Assembly (NCBI GenBank): GCA_019916065.1
Contig: CM034236.1
Location: forward strand, 18,459,305-18,523,304
DNA from: Vitellaria paradoxa
Taxonomy: Eukaryota > Streptophyta > Magnoliopsida > Ericales > Sapotaceae
Length of the DNA stretch: 64,000 bases
Direction: 5' to 3'
Both the position numbers and the translations under genes were made by a program. The notes under the pieces are model-generated. The model searched no databases. It saw only the letters and a list, made by a program, of their open reading frames with translations, and was not told the origin of the DNA. Below are positions 54,301 to 63,611 of the stretch, in pieces; the stretch's first letter is position 1, and each line of letters opens with the position of its first letter.

Positions 54301-57300
54301 CTATAATATATCATTGATGAAGCACCTCCCTTAAATGACCCTAAGTACAGTATTTGGAAAATGCAATTGTAATGAGCCATCTTTGGTATAGTTTAGAGGA
54401 TTCTGTTGCCACCACAGTTGAATTTTGTGATTTCTCTATATGGATATAAGATTGTCTTGCTGAATCCTACTTCGAAAAGAATATGTCTCACGCGTTTATG
54501 AATTATACGAGCAGATATTCTCAAAAAAACAAGGCGACGGATCTTTATCTAGATATTATAGTCATTTGAAAAACTTATGGGAGCAGTTGTTGCAATATCA
54601 GTCATTTAGCACAGACTTGCTATAGCAGAAGAAATATTCGAAAGAGTTTATGATTGTTAATTTTTTATCTAGTCTAAATCATGCTCTTCGAGGATTTAAG
54701 AATCAAATTTTAGCAAGTGAAACCTTGCCTATTGCAGCTAGTACTTACTCTCGCATCTAGCGATCCTCATTAGGCAGTCGTTCCTCTATCACTGATCATA
54801 CAGCGCCACCTACAGATTCATTTGCTGTTGTTAGTCAACACAATCACAAAGGCTGTTCTCATGGCTCCTGTGGTGGAAGGAATGCTTGTGGTGGATCTCG
54901 AGGTGGAGGCAGATCTACTGGTAATAAAGGAAATATTTAATACTTAAGCTTGTCTATCTTGCAGTTACTTGTCTTGATATTACTTATGCAGTGGAAATTG
55001 TTAGCCAATTTATGCATGCTTTCCATACTTCTCACTTTGAAGCTATCTGTCGTATCCTACAGTATTTGAAGCAATCCCCTACACGTGATCTTCTTTATTG
55101 CCCATCTTTCTCACTGTCACTGGCTATAGTAATACGGATTGGGCCGAGAGTCGAATTGATCGTCGTTCGATGTCTAGTTACTGCACTTTTATCGAGGATA
55201 ACTTAGTAACTTGGCGCAGTAAGAAACAGCATGTTGTTGCTCATTCTAATGCTAAAGCTGAGTATCGTGCTATGACCATATTGCTTGTGAGATACTCTGG
55301 GTTCGCTCTCTCTTGCATGACTTTGGTATTGATGTTCCTTTACCTATGCTTATGCACTGTAATAATTAGGCTACCATCTTCATTGCCAATAATCTAGTGT
55401 TTCACAAGCGTGCTAAGCATATAGAAGTTGATTGTTATTTCGTTCGTGATTTATTGTTACGCAAATAATTAAGTACTTCTTTTGTTAGATCTTCGTCTCA
55501 ATTGGCTGATCTTCTTACTAAGCCACTGCCTCGCCCTGCTTTCAGATTATGTCTTCCAAGCTAGATATTTTTTACTTGTATGTTCCAACTTAAGGGGGTG
55601 TGTTAAAGAATATTAGTGCGATTGAGTATAGTATTATCATGATTGAGTGTTAAATATTTTCCTTTCCTGTATTGACAGCCCTGATTGGTTGTATTTCCTT
55701 TTTTATTGTAATCTTCAATTATAAATAAAATTCATAGAGAGTGGAGACAATACAACTCCTCAATTTTTTGCTTCAATATTCTTACAATGATGATCCCCTT
55801 AGGAAGGAGGTAGGCACATGTAGGCTTGGAGGAGTCTTTTAGTGCATGGATCAAGGTATTATATCTGCCTAGTGGGGATTTAGCCTACAAGTTCACCTTT
55901 ATATGATAAGGATACCTTCTGAAGATCTCTCTCTATACTAATTGAGGGTGCCTTGACATGTCCTTTGATTCTAGTCACCAAACCATTTGTTTCCAATGAT
56001 CTTGCTAAGCGAATGAATAAGGATTTCGTGTTGGGAAAATCCCTAGACCTTACTCTACGTATAGGGGAAGTCATCTTGTATCTGCAATGGGGGTTCTCCA
56101 CAGATGAGTCATCCTGCAATGTCACTGCATGAGAGGCCCTCTTATCAATTGAGTCCCCTCGCGGCAAAATCACGCGGGAGCTTCCTCCTAAAGGCTAAGT
56201 CCCTTCCCACGGCAGCATCTTGTGAGAGGTCTCCTCTTGATATTTGCTTTTAGTATGCGCGTGTCCTGGGCCCGGTTATGTGGCCTAGGTACCCACAATT
56301 ATGACCCTTGTGTGCGTGCTTTCGATTTAGCCAATCGAAAGTGCGCGTACATTCCAATCGCGATCGTGTGGCTTTTGGCAAGCGTGAATTGTGCTATTGT
56401 AGAAAAGTGAAAATGTCTCTTCATGCTTTTGTATCAGACGACTCTTGGAGTTTCCAAGATATGCTCCCAAGTATAAATAGGTCCCTTGGAGTTTTGATAA
56501 AGTTATTTCATCTTCTAAGTATTCAGAGCAACTTTTGAGTGTTTGACAATTGCCACGAGATTCCTAGAGATAACTCAACTGTGTTCTTGCATCCCCAAGA
56601 ATTGTAGCGAGCCTTGAGTTTCTTCATCGTGTTCTTTGTAGTAAGGAGCTACCACAGAAATCTCCAAAACCAAAATGCCTTGTAGTCCTTTTTCTGTTGT
56701 GGGATTCTTAAATGGAGCGTGTTGAGTTACTTTCTCCATCTCCTCCTCCCTTTTCTAGAAGCTAACATCCAACTCCTGAGGGATTTTTGCCAAGTCAAAC
56801 TCCTACAAAAGTGGTACCCCATGTGAGTGAAAATCTTGTTGATTCTTCATCTGGCACGTTCATTGGGTTGGAATGAAAAATGTCTATTCTGTACAAAGTA
56901 AAGGAAGTTTATCCAAAATCAAATTCAAGCCTAGAGTTCATGTGTTAGTTTCAATGGTTCCCACAGAGAATTGAGTGGTTGTATGCCCCTTGTTTACAAG
57001 GAGACACCTTCTAGGGTATGAAGACAAGAACTCCGCATATCTCGAAATAACTTCGTCATGGATTATGTCTACTCGTACCTCTGTTACTACGCTTGAGTAG
57101 ATTGCCACTACCCTTAAAGATGTTGTGGTCATGATGGCTTTGCCCATCTAGAGAGATGAGAACGTGATACTTGTTGTAGAGACAATTTATCGATGGAATG
57201 AAATATCTCATCCTTGTTTTGCTTTTGCCTTCTTTGGTTGATATGCTTGCATTTTTGGGGTGAGTATTTTTCATTTTAGGTTTTTTAGGAATTCTCGCAA

Positions 57301-60300
57301 GAAGGAATTCTTAATAGGATAATCCTAGGAACCAAGCACAAGGGACCCTTTGGGGTTCTTATGGAATAGGAATTCTTGCAGGAAGGAATTTCTGGTAGGA
57401 GAATTTTAGGAATCAAGCAAAAGGGGTCCTAGGGACTAGCATGGGGGTTCTTAAGAGTAAGAATTCTTGAGGCGGAATTCCTGATAGGAGAATATTTAGG
57501 TACCAAGCACAAGGGACACTTGTGGGTTCTTATGGTGTAAGAATTCTTGATAGGAGAACTATAAGAATTAAGTGCATGGGTTCCCATCTAGGACTACCTA
57601 CCTTGGGGATTATAATGGAGTGGGACTTTTTGTGAGGAGAAATTCCTGATAGGAGAACTTTAGGAATCAAACACCAAAAGTCTTATGGATTACCTTGGAG
57701 ACTTTTATTATTTGGAATTCTCAAAGGGGAAATTCTTAATAGGAGAACGTCTAGGAACCAAACACAAAGGTTACATGTACCACCTTGGGGGTTTTTAAAA
57801 GTAAAAATTTTTTAAGGGAGGAATTCTTATTAGGAGAACTTTGGGAACCAAGAGTTGTTGTGGCGTCGTGACGCAATATCAAGTGATATGCAACTTTTTG
57901 CGTTTCAAAAAAAAAAGAAAAATTCTAAATTTCCAAATAATAAAATTTTAAAAAATCCTAAAAATTTTAAGGGCTTTCCACTTTTTAGAACTCCCAATGT
58001 AGTCCCTAAGACTCATTGTGCTTGATTCCCAGAATTCTTCTAACAAGAATTCCTCTATATGAAAATTCCTACTTTTCAAAACTCCCAAGGTAGTCTCTAA
58101 GACCCCTTGTTCTTGATTCCTAAGTTCTAATAGGAATTCCTCTTCGCAAGAATTCCTACTTTTCAAAACCCCCAAGGTTGACCCAAGACACCTTGTGCTT
58201 GGTTTTTACATTTCTCCTAATAGGAATTCCTCCCCACAAGAATTCCTACTTATTAGAACCCCAAGACAGTTCCTAGGGCCCCGCGCTCTTGGTTCCCAAA
58301 GTTCTCCTAATAAGAATTCCTCCCTTATACTTACTTGGGGTTCTAATAAGTAGGAATTCTTGTGTGGAGGAATCCCTATTAGTAGAAATGTAAAAACCAA
58401 GCATAAGGTGTCTTGGGTCAACCTTGGGGGCTTTGAAAAGTAGGAATTCTAGCTAATAGGAATTCCTATTAGAACTTAGGAATCAAGAACGAGGGGTCTT
58501 AGAGACTACCTTGGGAGTTTTGAAAAGTAGGAATTTTCATATAGAGGAATTCCCGAACTCTAGGAATCAAGCACAATGAGTCTTAGGGACTATCCTGGGA
58601 GTTTTGAAAAGTGGAAAGCCCTTAGAATTTTTAGGATTTTTTTAAATTTTATTATTCAGAAATTTAGAATTTTTCTATTTTTTTGAATTTTTTTAAGTTA
58701 AAGAACGCAAAAAGTTGCATATCACATGATATTGCGTCGCGACGCCACGACAGCATCAAAATTTCTTGGGCTGATATGACAATCATGACCATGACTTTGA
58801 ACCATGTACCCGTGTCCATATGATATAGGTCTTTAGCACATCCTAGCCATGGGGAATAATCCCTTGACTAAGTTCTATGGAATTTTAGAATACACGAGGA
58901 TTGATCCCATCTACAGGAGTCCCCTCCAGAGTGTGCCGTGATAACCACGCAACTATGTAAGTAGCAAAGTGATACAAACTACTTGAACCTAGCCCATCTA
59001 CCCAATCCGTTGACCATCTTTTGGGGGAGCATAATCCTTGCACCAAGACCACATCCAACAATCGAGAGTACTCTTAGTGTGGGGCTCACTATGTACTATT
59101 TAATGCTTACCAAATTTATCGGACCAAGAATCCAAGTTGTTTGGGTAGAGATGTGCTGCGAGGAGGGCATCCATGATGGCTCTATGTTCATGAGTTTTCA
59201 CGGTAAGTATCAACGTTCTCATCCCCTTGGATAGGTAAAGCCACGAGGGCCACAACATCATCAAGAGTAGGAGTAATCTCAACGAACATAGCGATGAAGG
59301 TATGCATAGTCATGCTCCAATGCGAGAAAATTACCCCCATGACCAGAGTATTCCAAGAAACACAAAGTTGCTCTTTAAGACATTCTTGCAGCTATTCTTA
59401 GCAAGAATCCACTTAGACTGTAATTCAAAAAAGTGGGAAGACAAATGAGGGAATTCACCCCTTTAAGCCAGAATGAGCAATGGATGATAAAGGAATAAAC
59501 CTTCATCCATAACTTTAGACTTCAAAGCATGATCTAGCAAACACTCTCAAATGTCCGCAGCAAAGAAAACACTTTGATCCCAGAATTGGTGCCCTTGTGG
59601 ATAAGGGGCACAAAACCATTCAAACTCTATCAAAACCATTGGAACTAGCTTGTCAACCCCACTTTTCAACTTCACTTTTGGTAAGTTGCCTTTGGGCACC
59701 TCATAGAGCAAAGGAATTTGTTGTATGAGACCTACTGGATTCGCAGTAGGAACTATTATAGGAAGAAGAGGAGAAGTGGATGTTGCAACAACATTTGGAT
59801 TTTGACTTATTTGGAAAATCGATGGATTTACACTATCGCTCTTTGAAGGAGCTGGAGAAGGGAGATGAACTTGCTCCATGAGGAATAAGAGAATAAGATT
59901 CTTGCAAGAGTTTGTCAAACTTAAAGGAAATCTCGCGGGAGTTCGTTTGTTGTTCTACCATTATTGGATAGAGTGAAGCTTGGAAGATGAGTAGAGAGAC
60001 TCTTCAATTTTAAATGGCGAAGACCAGCTATTGATGTTTTAATTTAAAACCCATACTATGTTTTTTTTTGGGGGGGGGGGATGACTTCAACCTTTTGTCT
60101 TCCAACAAGAAAATTGATTACACAAAAATTAAGTTAGCTTCATCCTTTTGTCTTTTGTGTATGTGTATTACATACAAGTCACATATTCTAAGTAAGAAAA
60201 TTTTATTACACTAACATGACTTATTCTCTTCCATTTGTGTATTAAATATATAGAGAGAGTCGCCCCTTGTGAGATTTTTGCTCTTCCATTTGTGTATTAA

Positions 60301-63163
60301 ATATAAAAAGAGAGACTAGATTAGACCACACTAGCTTAATAAATGATTATAACTATTTTAATTATTTTTTATTAATAATTAATCCAAATTTCATGTAGTC
60401 GCGTGCTTTTATGGTTTATGGTTCATATATAATACATACAAGTTGTATAAATGATTTAGTAATTATAATAATGAAGATATAATTATTTTTTAAAAATAAA
60501 AATAATCTATCTAATCATAGAAGAATAAAAATAATTTATTCATTTTTATAATTTTTTATTTACGTCAATGAGAAAATAATTTATTTATCTCTATCTTAAT
60601 TTTGGTACACAATAATCTTAGCTGTGCTTTCTAGATTCTTAGACTTATGTTTTTACATATTATTATAAACTACAATTGAACATGTAATTTTTTTTTTTTT
60701 TTTTTTTTGGTGCCATATCTTCATACCTGTATTCACAATTTGAACACTTTTTTAGTCGAGTCCCTGTAACCTAAAATAAATATTTTAGGCGAATATAATA
60801 TCCAGATACATACCCAAGTCTGATAGCTGCGCCCGATTCCGAGTAACATAGGTTGGGAGTATAACAAGACTTCCCTTGAACCTGGAGCAAGGTTTAGGGA
60901 TTTTCCCAACAACAGATCTCTATTCATTTACTTAAGTGGGATCATTGGGAGGAACCAATGACTTAGTTGCTAGGGTCAACGGATTCATTGAGGGTCGCTT
61001 GACCACCCTAGAGAGATCTTTGGGAGGTGTTCTCACCATATAGGGTGATGCCAACTAAAAGTTGAATTCTCGCTAGGCTGATTCATATCCTTGACCCATG
61101 CCTTAAGACTCTCCTTAGCCTATATGCGTGCGTGCGTGTGTGTGTGTGTGTATTCATCTCCTTCCAGAGAACGGATCATTCCATTCCATTTGAGCTGATT
61201 CCATTGTACCAAATGTGCAATAAAACCTTTAACCCTCTTTTCCCTACTATGTTAGCCTTAGAACCCTAATATATCCCCTACTATCCAAAATTTCCTTGGA
61301 CCATTAACTTTTGATTTCATACCAAAATCTAGCCTTGAAAATTCACTATCAAATCAGACTGTCAACCCCAGCTTATCATAGCAATCCTAAACCTTGGGAA
61401 TTAAAGCCCAGGCCTATCATACTGGATTGTAGGGTAGCCTTCGTTATATCCTCCCCTCTCTCTCTCTCAAATACAGAGGTAAAGGTCCATCCAATTTTCT
61501 AATGGACAATGTGGGGACCTTCAAAGTCTTCACTCTAGTAATAATTTTGGTTTTCTAGCATGCTTTTGATGTGTTATTTTATTAATTCATGTTATCATTT
61601 GGGTAAGTAGAAGGATTTCCTTGTTGGTTATGTAAATAAGCTTGGTATGGAACATTTCCTAAAATAGTCAGTGGAAAAACTTTCCGAGCTATATCCCTAT
61701 ATAATTGCTTCTTCTGTTACTGCTCATATGTAAGTGAGGCATTATCTGTAAGGACTAAACAAGATCTTTTCCCCCTACTTTTTATTATTTGGTCTCCTGC
61801 TAATCCACCTGAGATTTCACCTATTTGTTTTGCAAAAGCTATTTTATTAGAATTTTTTAACCAGAAAATCGGACAAGAATAATGTTGTGGTTGCATTATT
61901 GTATCGAATGTGCATTGTGATTGGCTGTTTCTTTCAAAATGACAAGCTCACAATCATGCCACATCATTTGGGTATAAAAAACCAAACCAAGCCTTTTCCT
62001 ACTAGGTGGGGTCGGCTATATGGATTTGACGACGCCAATCAAATATGTTTAAGGTCATGTCCTCCATTAGATCCAAGTAGGTAAGGTCATGTTTAATAGT
62101 TTTTTTCCAACTTCTCTTGAGTCTTCCTTTTCCTCTCCTACTTCTAGCAATCTCCATGCTTTCACACCTTCTAACAAGTGCCTCCGTTGGACGCCTTCTA
62201 ACGTTTCCGAACCATCTTAATCGATTTTCTCTCATTTTATCTTCAATCGGTGATATTCCTACTTTGTCCCTAATCTCCCCGTTCCTATTCCAATCTCCCC
62301 TTGTAATCCCGCACATCCATCTTACCATTCTTATCTCTGCAACTGCCATCTTCTGAACATAATTATATTTTACTGCCCAACACTCTGATCCATATAGCAA
62401 CACTGGTCTTACCACCACCTTATAATACTTTCCTTTCACCTTGAGGGGGACTTTTCGATCGCACAAGACTCTCGAAGCACTCCTCCATTTGGTCCACCCG
62501 ACCTAAATTCTATGACTTACATCAGTATCAATCCCTTCATCTTGTTGCACCATAGATCAAAGGTACCTAAAGTTTTTCTTTCTCTACATTCGAGTATAAA
62601 TTCTAGAAAACAATTTTGGTTGTATAGCATTGCGTATTTGTTTTAGGAGCTTAGTTTTTTTTTTTTTTTTTGTTCTAGCATTCTTAAGTTTGTTAACACA
62701 AAATTAGCTTGCTAGGTACGAGTACAAGAAAGAGATGAATCCCCAAATTTAGTTCTTGCTAATTCTTTCAAAATGTGGCTTTTTCTCCAAGGCTGTGACC
62801 CAATTTGTGTATTGTACTACTGTTGATCTTCATGCATTTATTCATCCATCCATCTATTTATTTTTCCATGATTTCCTCTTGTTTAATATTGAGTTCACAT
62901 TACACTGTTGACTTGATTGGGCCATATTGTCCATACACTTTATTAGTGGATCTTTTGTTGTATAACAATACATATATATTTTGTTGTATTAAATATATCT
63001 TTTGTTGCATTAAATATGAGAACACAGTATTTGATTTTCTTGGTTATGAATATTTCTTTAGGGAAAGGTGGTTGTTATTAGAGGAGAATGGCCTAAGGGA
63101 GGGCCAGGCATGCCTGAAATGTTGATACCAACGAGTGCAGTAATGGGAGCAGGCCTTGGAAAG
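42393..63163 (+). CDS. DHAD: Dihydroxy-acid dehydratase, partial (ten exons, 5' exons not found)
   Basis: Branched-chain amino-acid enzyme of the IlvD/Edd family (EC 4.2.1.9, plastid in plants): dehydrates 2,3-dihydroxy acids to 2-oxo acids for Val, Leu and Ile synthesis. Exons: 42,393-42,464; 50,023-50,070; 51,031-51,185; 51,264-51,458; 51,525-51,636; 51,801-51,870; 51,991-52,049; 52,190-52,313; 52,464-52,534; 63,062-63,163. All introns are GT..AG and phases match, giving 336 codons without a stop. Motifs seen: [27 protein letters not shown] (third Fe-S cysteine motif), [35 protein letters not shown]. The coding covers about residues 180-515 of a ~600-residue protein. The transit peptide, the substrate-binding N-terminus and the first two Fe-S cysteine motifs were not found. 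A conserved Gly is Trp (RGEWPKGG). Either a 5'-truncated pseudogene, or the upstream exons lie far away. Confidence 0.85.
42577..42741 (-). mobile_element. Au-like SINE
   Basis: A ~165-bp tRNA-derived unit on the minus strand. It starts GAGGTGATCTTGGAGTAACG (A-box region), then GTTCGAGCC (B box) and the Au-family blocks GGTAAAGTTGTT and GTAAGGTTGCGTACA, and ends GGTTGCCTTTTT. Similar T/A-rich flanks (TTTTTATTTTATATTAAA and TTTTTATTTTTGTATTAAA) look like a diverged target duplication. It lies in the 7.6-kb DHAD intron. Confidence 0.75.
43126..44504. mobile_element. 1.38-kb palindromic (foldback) element
   Basis: Starts GGATTGAGGGGG and ends CCCCCTCAATTC. The two halves are reverse complements about a centre near 43,820: for example, TTCAGTTGTAAATCTTAGTC at ~43,560 pairs with GACTAAGATTTACAACTGAA near 44,070. 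Arms are ~650 bp, AT-rich, with A/T microsatellite-like motifs and no coding frame. G-runs abut both ends (43,107-43,122; 44,505-44,516). It lies inside the DHAD intron. The superfamily is unassigned. Confidence 0.75.
44590..45345 (+). mobile_element. Gypsy-type LTR/gag fragment
   Basis: A decayed tRNA-Met-like primer site (TTAGTATTAGAGCTC at ~44,878) follows LTR-like sequence with a TATTTAAAAGG TATA. An open frame then carries a retrotransposon gag start: [38 protein letters not shown] (45,100-45,323). It stops at 45,323 and is joined directly to LINE sequence, so only the 5' end of the element survives. Confidence 0.7.
45350..45673 (+). mobile_element. L1-type LINE fragment, left part
   Basis: Shifted frames resemble the region after the RT of plant L1 elements: [19 protein letters not shown] at ~45,430-45,490 and EWGGWRDK at ~45,650. 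It is interrupted at 45,679 by a solo LTR and resumes at 47,153. Confidence 0.65.
45674..47157. mobile_element. 1,474-bp solo LTR inserted in a LINE, TSD TAAGG
   Basis: The LTR runs 45,679-47,152, opening TGTTAGTTTTTATAGC and closing ATAACTCTAACA, with matching TGTTAG/CTAACA termini. TAAGG stands immediately on each side (45,674-45,678 and 47,153-47,157). LINE coding sequence flanks both ends. There is no internal region, primer site or second LTR. The superfamily is not certain; the terminus suits Ty1/copia. Confidence 0.8.
47158..47990 (+). mobile_element. L1-type LINE fragment, right part
   Basis: Continues the LINE split by the solo [23 protein letters not shown] at ~47,160-47,220, a ...SYYKKLWG... 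segment near 47,490, and a zf-RVT-like region ([27 protein letters not shown]) to ~47,700. Several stops and frame changes are visible. Confidence 0.65.
48100..48246 (+). mobile_element. Second LINE scrap
   Basis: A short stretch ([16 protein letters not shown]) resembles the W..x..RNLNDWE motif that precedes zf-RVT in plant L1 elements. It comes after the zf-RVT of the preceding fragment, so it belongs to another copy. The region 48,247-50,022 holds no other recognisable feature apart from an ACTCG-rich patch at ~49,390-49,850. Confidence 0.4.
53285..53469 (+). repeat. 5' LTR of the copia element
   Basis: TGTTAGAGAATATTAG...ATTCTTACA. A TATA-like CAATTATAAATAGAATC near its 3' part and TG..CA ends are visible. 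It pairs with 55,601-55,786, with scattered differences, mostly transitions. Confidence 0.88.
53470..53481 (+). promoter_or_regulatory. Primer-binding site, tRNA-Met
   Basis: TGGTATCAAAGC directly follows the 5' LTR; the standard plant initiator-Met site is TGGTATCAGAGC. Confidence 0.85.
55601..55786 (+). repeat. 3' LTR of the copia element
   Basis: 186 bp, preceded by a purine tract (AAGGGGGTG, 55,592-55,600) and ended by TTCTTACA. Confidence 0.88.
55792..56714. other. DHAD intron spacer
   Basis: No recognised gene. A 97-codon frame at 55,880-56,173 on the minus strand and a few short plus frames have no recognisable domain. It may be non-coding parts of the transposon remnants to its right. 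Confidence 0.35.
56715..57175 (+). pseudogene. Plant-mobile-domain (PMD)-like transposon remnant, left copy
   Basis: Broken plus-strand coding: an [13 protein letters not shown] start at ~56,715, then [11 protein letters not shown] near 56,965 and [16 protein letters not shown] near 57,095-57,145, with stops between. The last block resembles the T.TL.DV..L.GLPI core of plant mobile domains. A related copy in the opposite orientation lies at 59,090-59,880. The PMD call is by motif only. Confidence 0.5.
57280..57850 (+). repeat. GAATTC-rich tandem array
   Basis: Seven diverged copies of an ~80-95-bp unit (AGGAATTCTTG..GAATTC[CT]TNATAGGAGAA, then GGAACCAAGCACAAGGG and ACCTTGGGGGTT). They start near 57,289, 57,370, 57,461, 57,539, 57,617, 57,712 and 57,805. 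The same unit builds the arms of the hairpin to the right. Confidence 0.75.
57855..58753. repeat. Near-perfect long hairpin (inverted repeat, ~410-bp arms)
   Basis: The arms are 57,855-58,265 and 58,334-58,753 with a 68-base loop. The outer ends are GTGGCGTCGTGACGCAATAT and ATATTGCGTCGCGACGCCAC; the inner ends are ACTTATTAGAACCCCAAG and CTTGGGGTTCTAATAAGT. The arms consist of the GAATTC-rich repeat unit plus an A/T-rich outer block. No coding frame. A transcript through the DHAD intron would carry this as double-stranded RNA. Confidence 0.88.
58754..59089. other. Spacer between the hairpin and the right PMD remnant
   Basis: No recognisable feature. Confidence 0.4.
59090..59880 (-). pseudogene. 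PMD-like transposon remnant, right copy
   Basis: Minus strand. An [16 protein letters not shown] start at ~59,879 parallels the left copy's start. [15 protein letters not shown] at ~59,590 parallels [31 protein letters not shown] at ~59,220-59,280 parallels the left PMD-like block. Broken by stops and frame changes. The two start sites are almost equidistant (~1.58 kb) from the hairpin centre. Confidence 0.5.
59881..61976. other. DHAD intron spacer
   Basis: No gene seen. A G-run near 60,071-60,080, a T-run at 60,688-60,708, a (TG)n at ~61,134-61,151 and a CT-run at ~61,457-61,468 are the only features. Confidence 0.5.
61977..62580 (-). mobile_element. RTE-type LINE 3' end
   Basis: The minus-strand frame 62,466-62,002 encodes the C-terminal end of a plant RTE LINE polyprotein: [48 protein letters not shown] and the terminal IHIADPT. 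It is followed by the characteristic CGACCCCACCTAGTAGGAAA..GGTTTGG tail at ~62,010-61,977. The 5' part (RT, endonuclease) is missing, as expected from 5' truncation. It lies in the 10.5-kb DHAD intron, opposite strand. Confidence 0.88.
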
Positions 63164-63419
63164 GTTTGATACTTTCTAAATCTAATCCTTTTTGTTTGCT
63201 CTCTCTCTCTCTCACTCACTCATATGATGATTAAATCATGGATCTCCAACCATCCATCTGCCATGGCCGTAGGGGTGGTAAAGGAATGAAGTTTGTTAAT
63301 TATGTAATAGAGAATCCTTTACAATCATAAACCTTAATTCGTATTTATCATCTTCTCTCCATGATGATCTTGGTAGTCGTTTCTTTGTTACTACGTATTT
63401 TTAGGCCGCTAAGAAACAA

Positions 63420-63600
63420 TGATTGAAGGAAAGGCTGGACACCCTTAGGGTTGTTGCAATATGTATTTATAACCACACGAGATATATACAAGCTAGGAAA
63501 TGATTGCAATCTTATATAAGAAACAAAAGGAATAAAATAAAATCAAATTATTCCTATTCTATATATATTGAACAAAAATATATATTTATTATATCTAACA
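63420..63600 (-). repeat. 3' LTR of a copia element (left boundary tentative)
   Basis: On the minus strand it starts TGTTAGATATAATAAAT right after a purine tract (GTTTGAGGGAG, 63,601-63,611) and appears to end ..TCCTTCAATCA at 63,420. The ~181-bp length is close to the 185-bp copia LTR in this window, but the sequence differs. Confidence 0.6.
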
Positions 63601-63611
63601 CTCCCTCAAAC

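Larger units (their letters stand above)
53285..55786 (+). mobile_element. Internally deleted Ty1/copia retrotransposon
   Basis: A 2,502-bp element in the 10.5-kb DHAD intron, same strand as the gene. LTRs at 53,285-53,469 (185 bp) and 55,601-55,786 (186 bp) are flanked by GTGAT (53,280-53,284) and ATGAT (55,787-55,791). The primer site TGGTATCAAAGC at 53,470 matches tRNA-Met with one change. Gag remains run from ~54,121 ([20 protein letters not shown]), then a jump at ~54,940 goes directly to the end of RT and RNase H ([13 protein letters not shown] at ~54,985; [19 protein letters not shown] at ~55,217; [10 protein letters not shown] at ~55,400). Protease, integrase and most of RT are absent, and frames are broken. 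It could move only with enzymes from another copy. Confidence 0.88.

Noticed and set aside
62002..62466. 154-codon frame that could look like a host protein
   Set aside because: Its motifs ([26 protein letters not shown]) and the GGTTTGG tail are those of a plant RTE LINE end.
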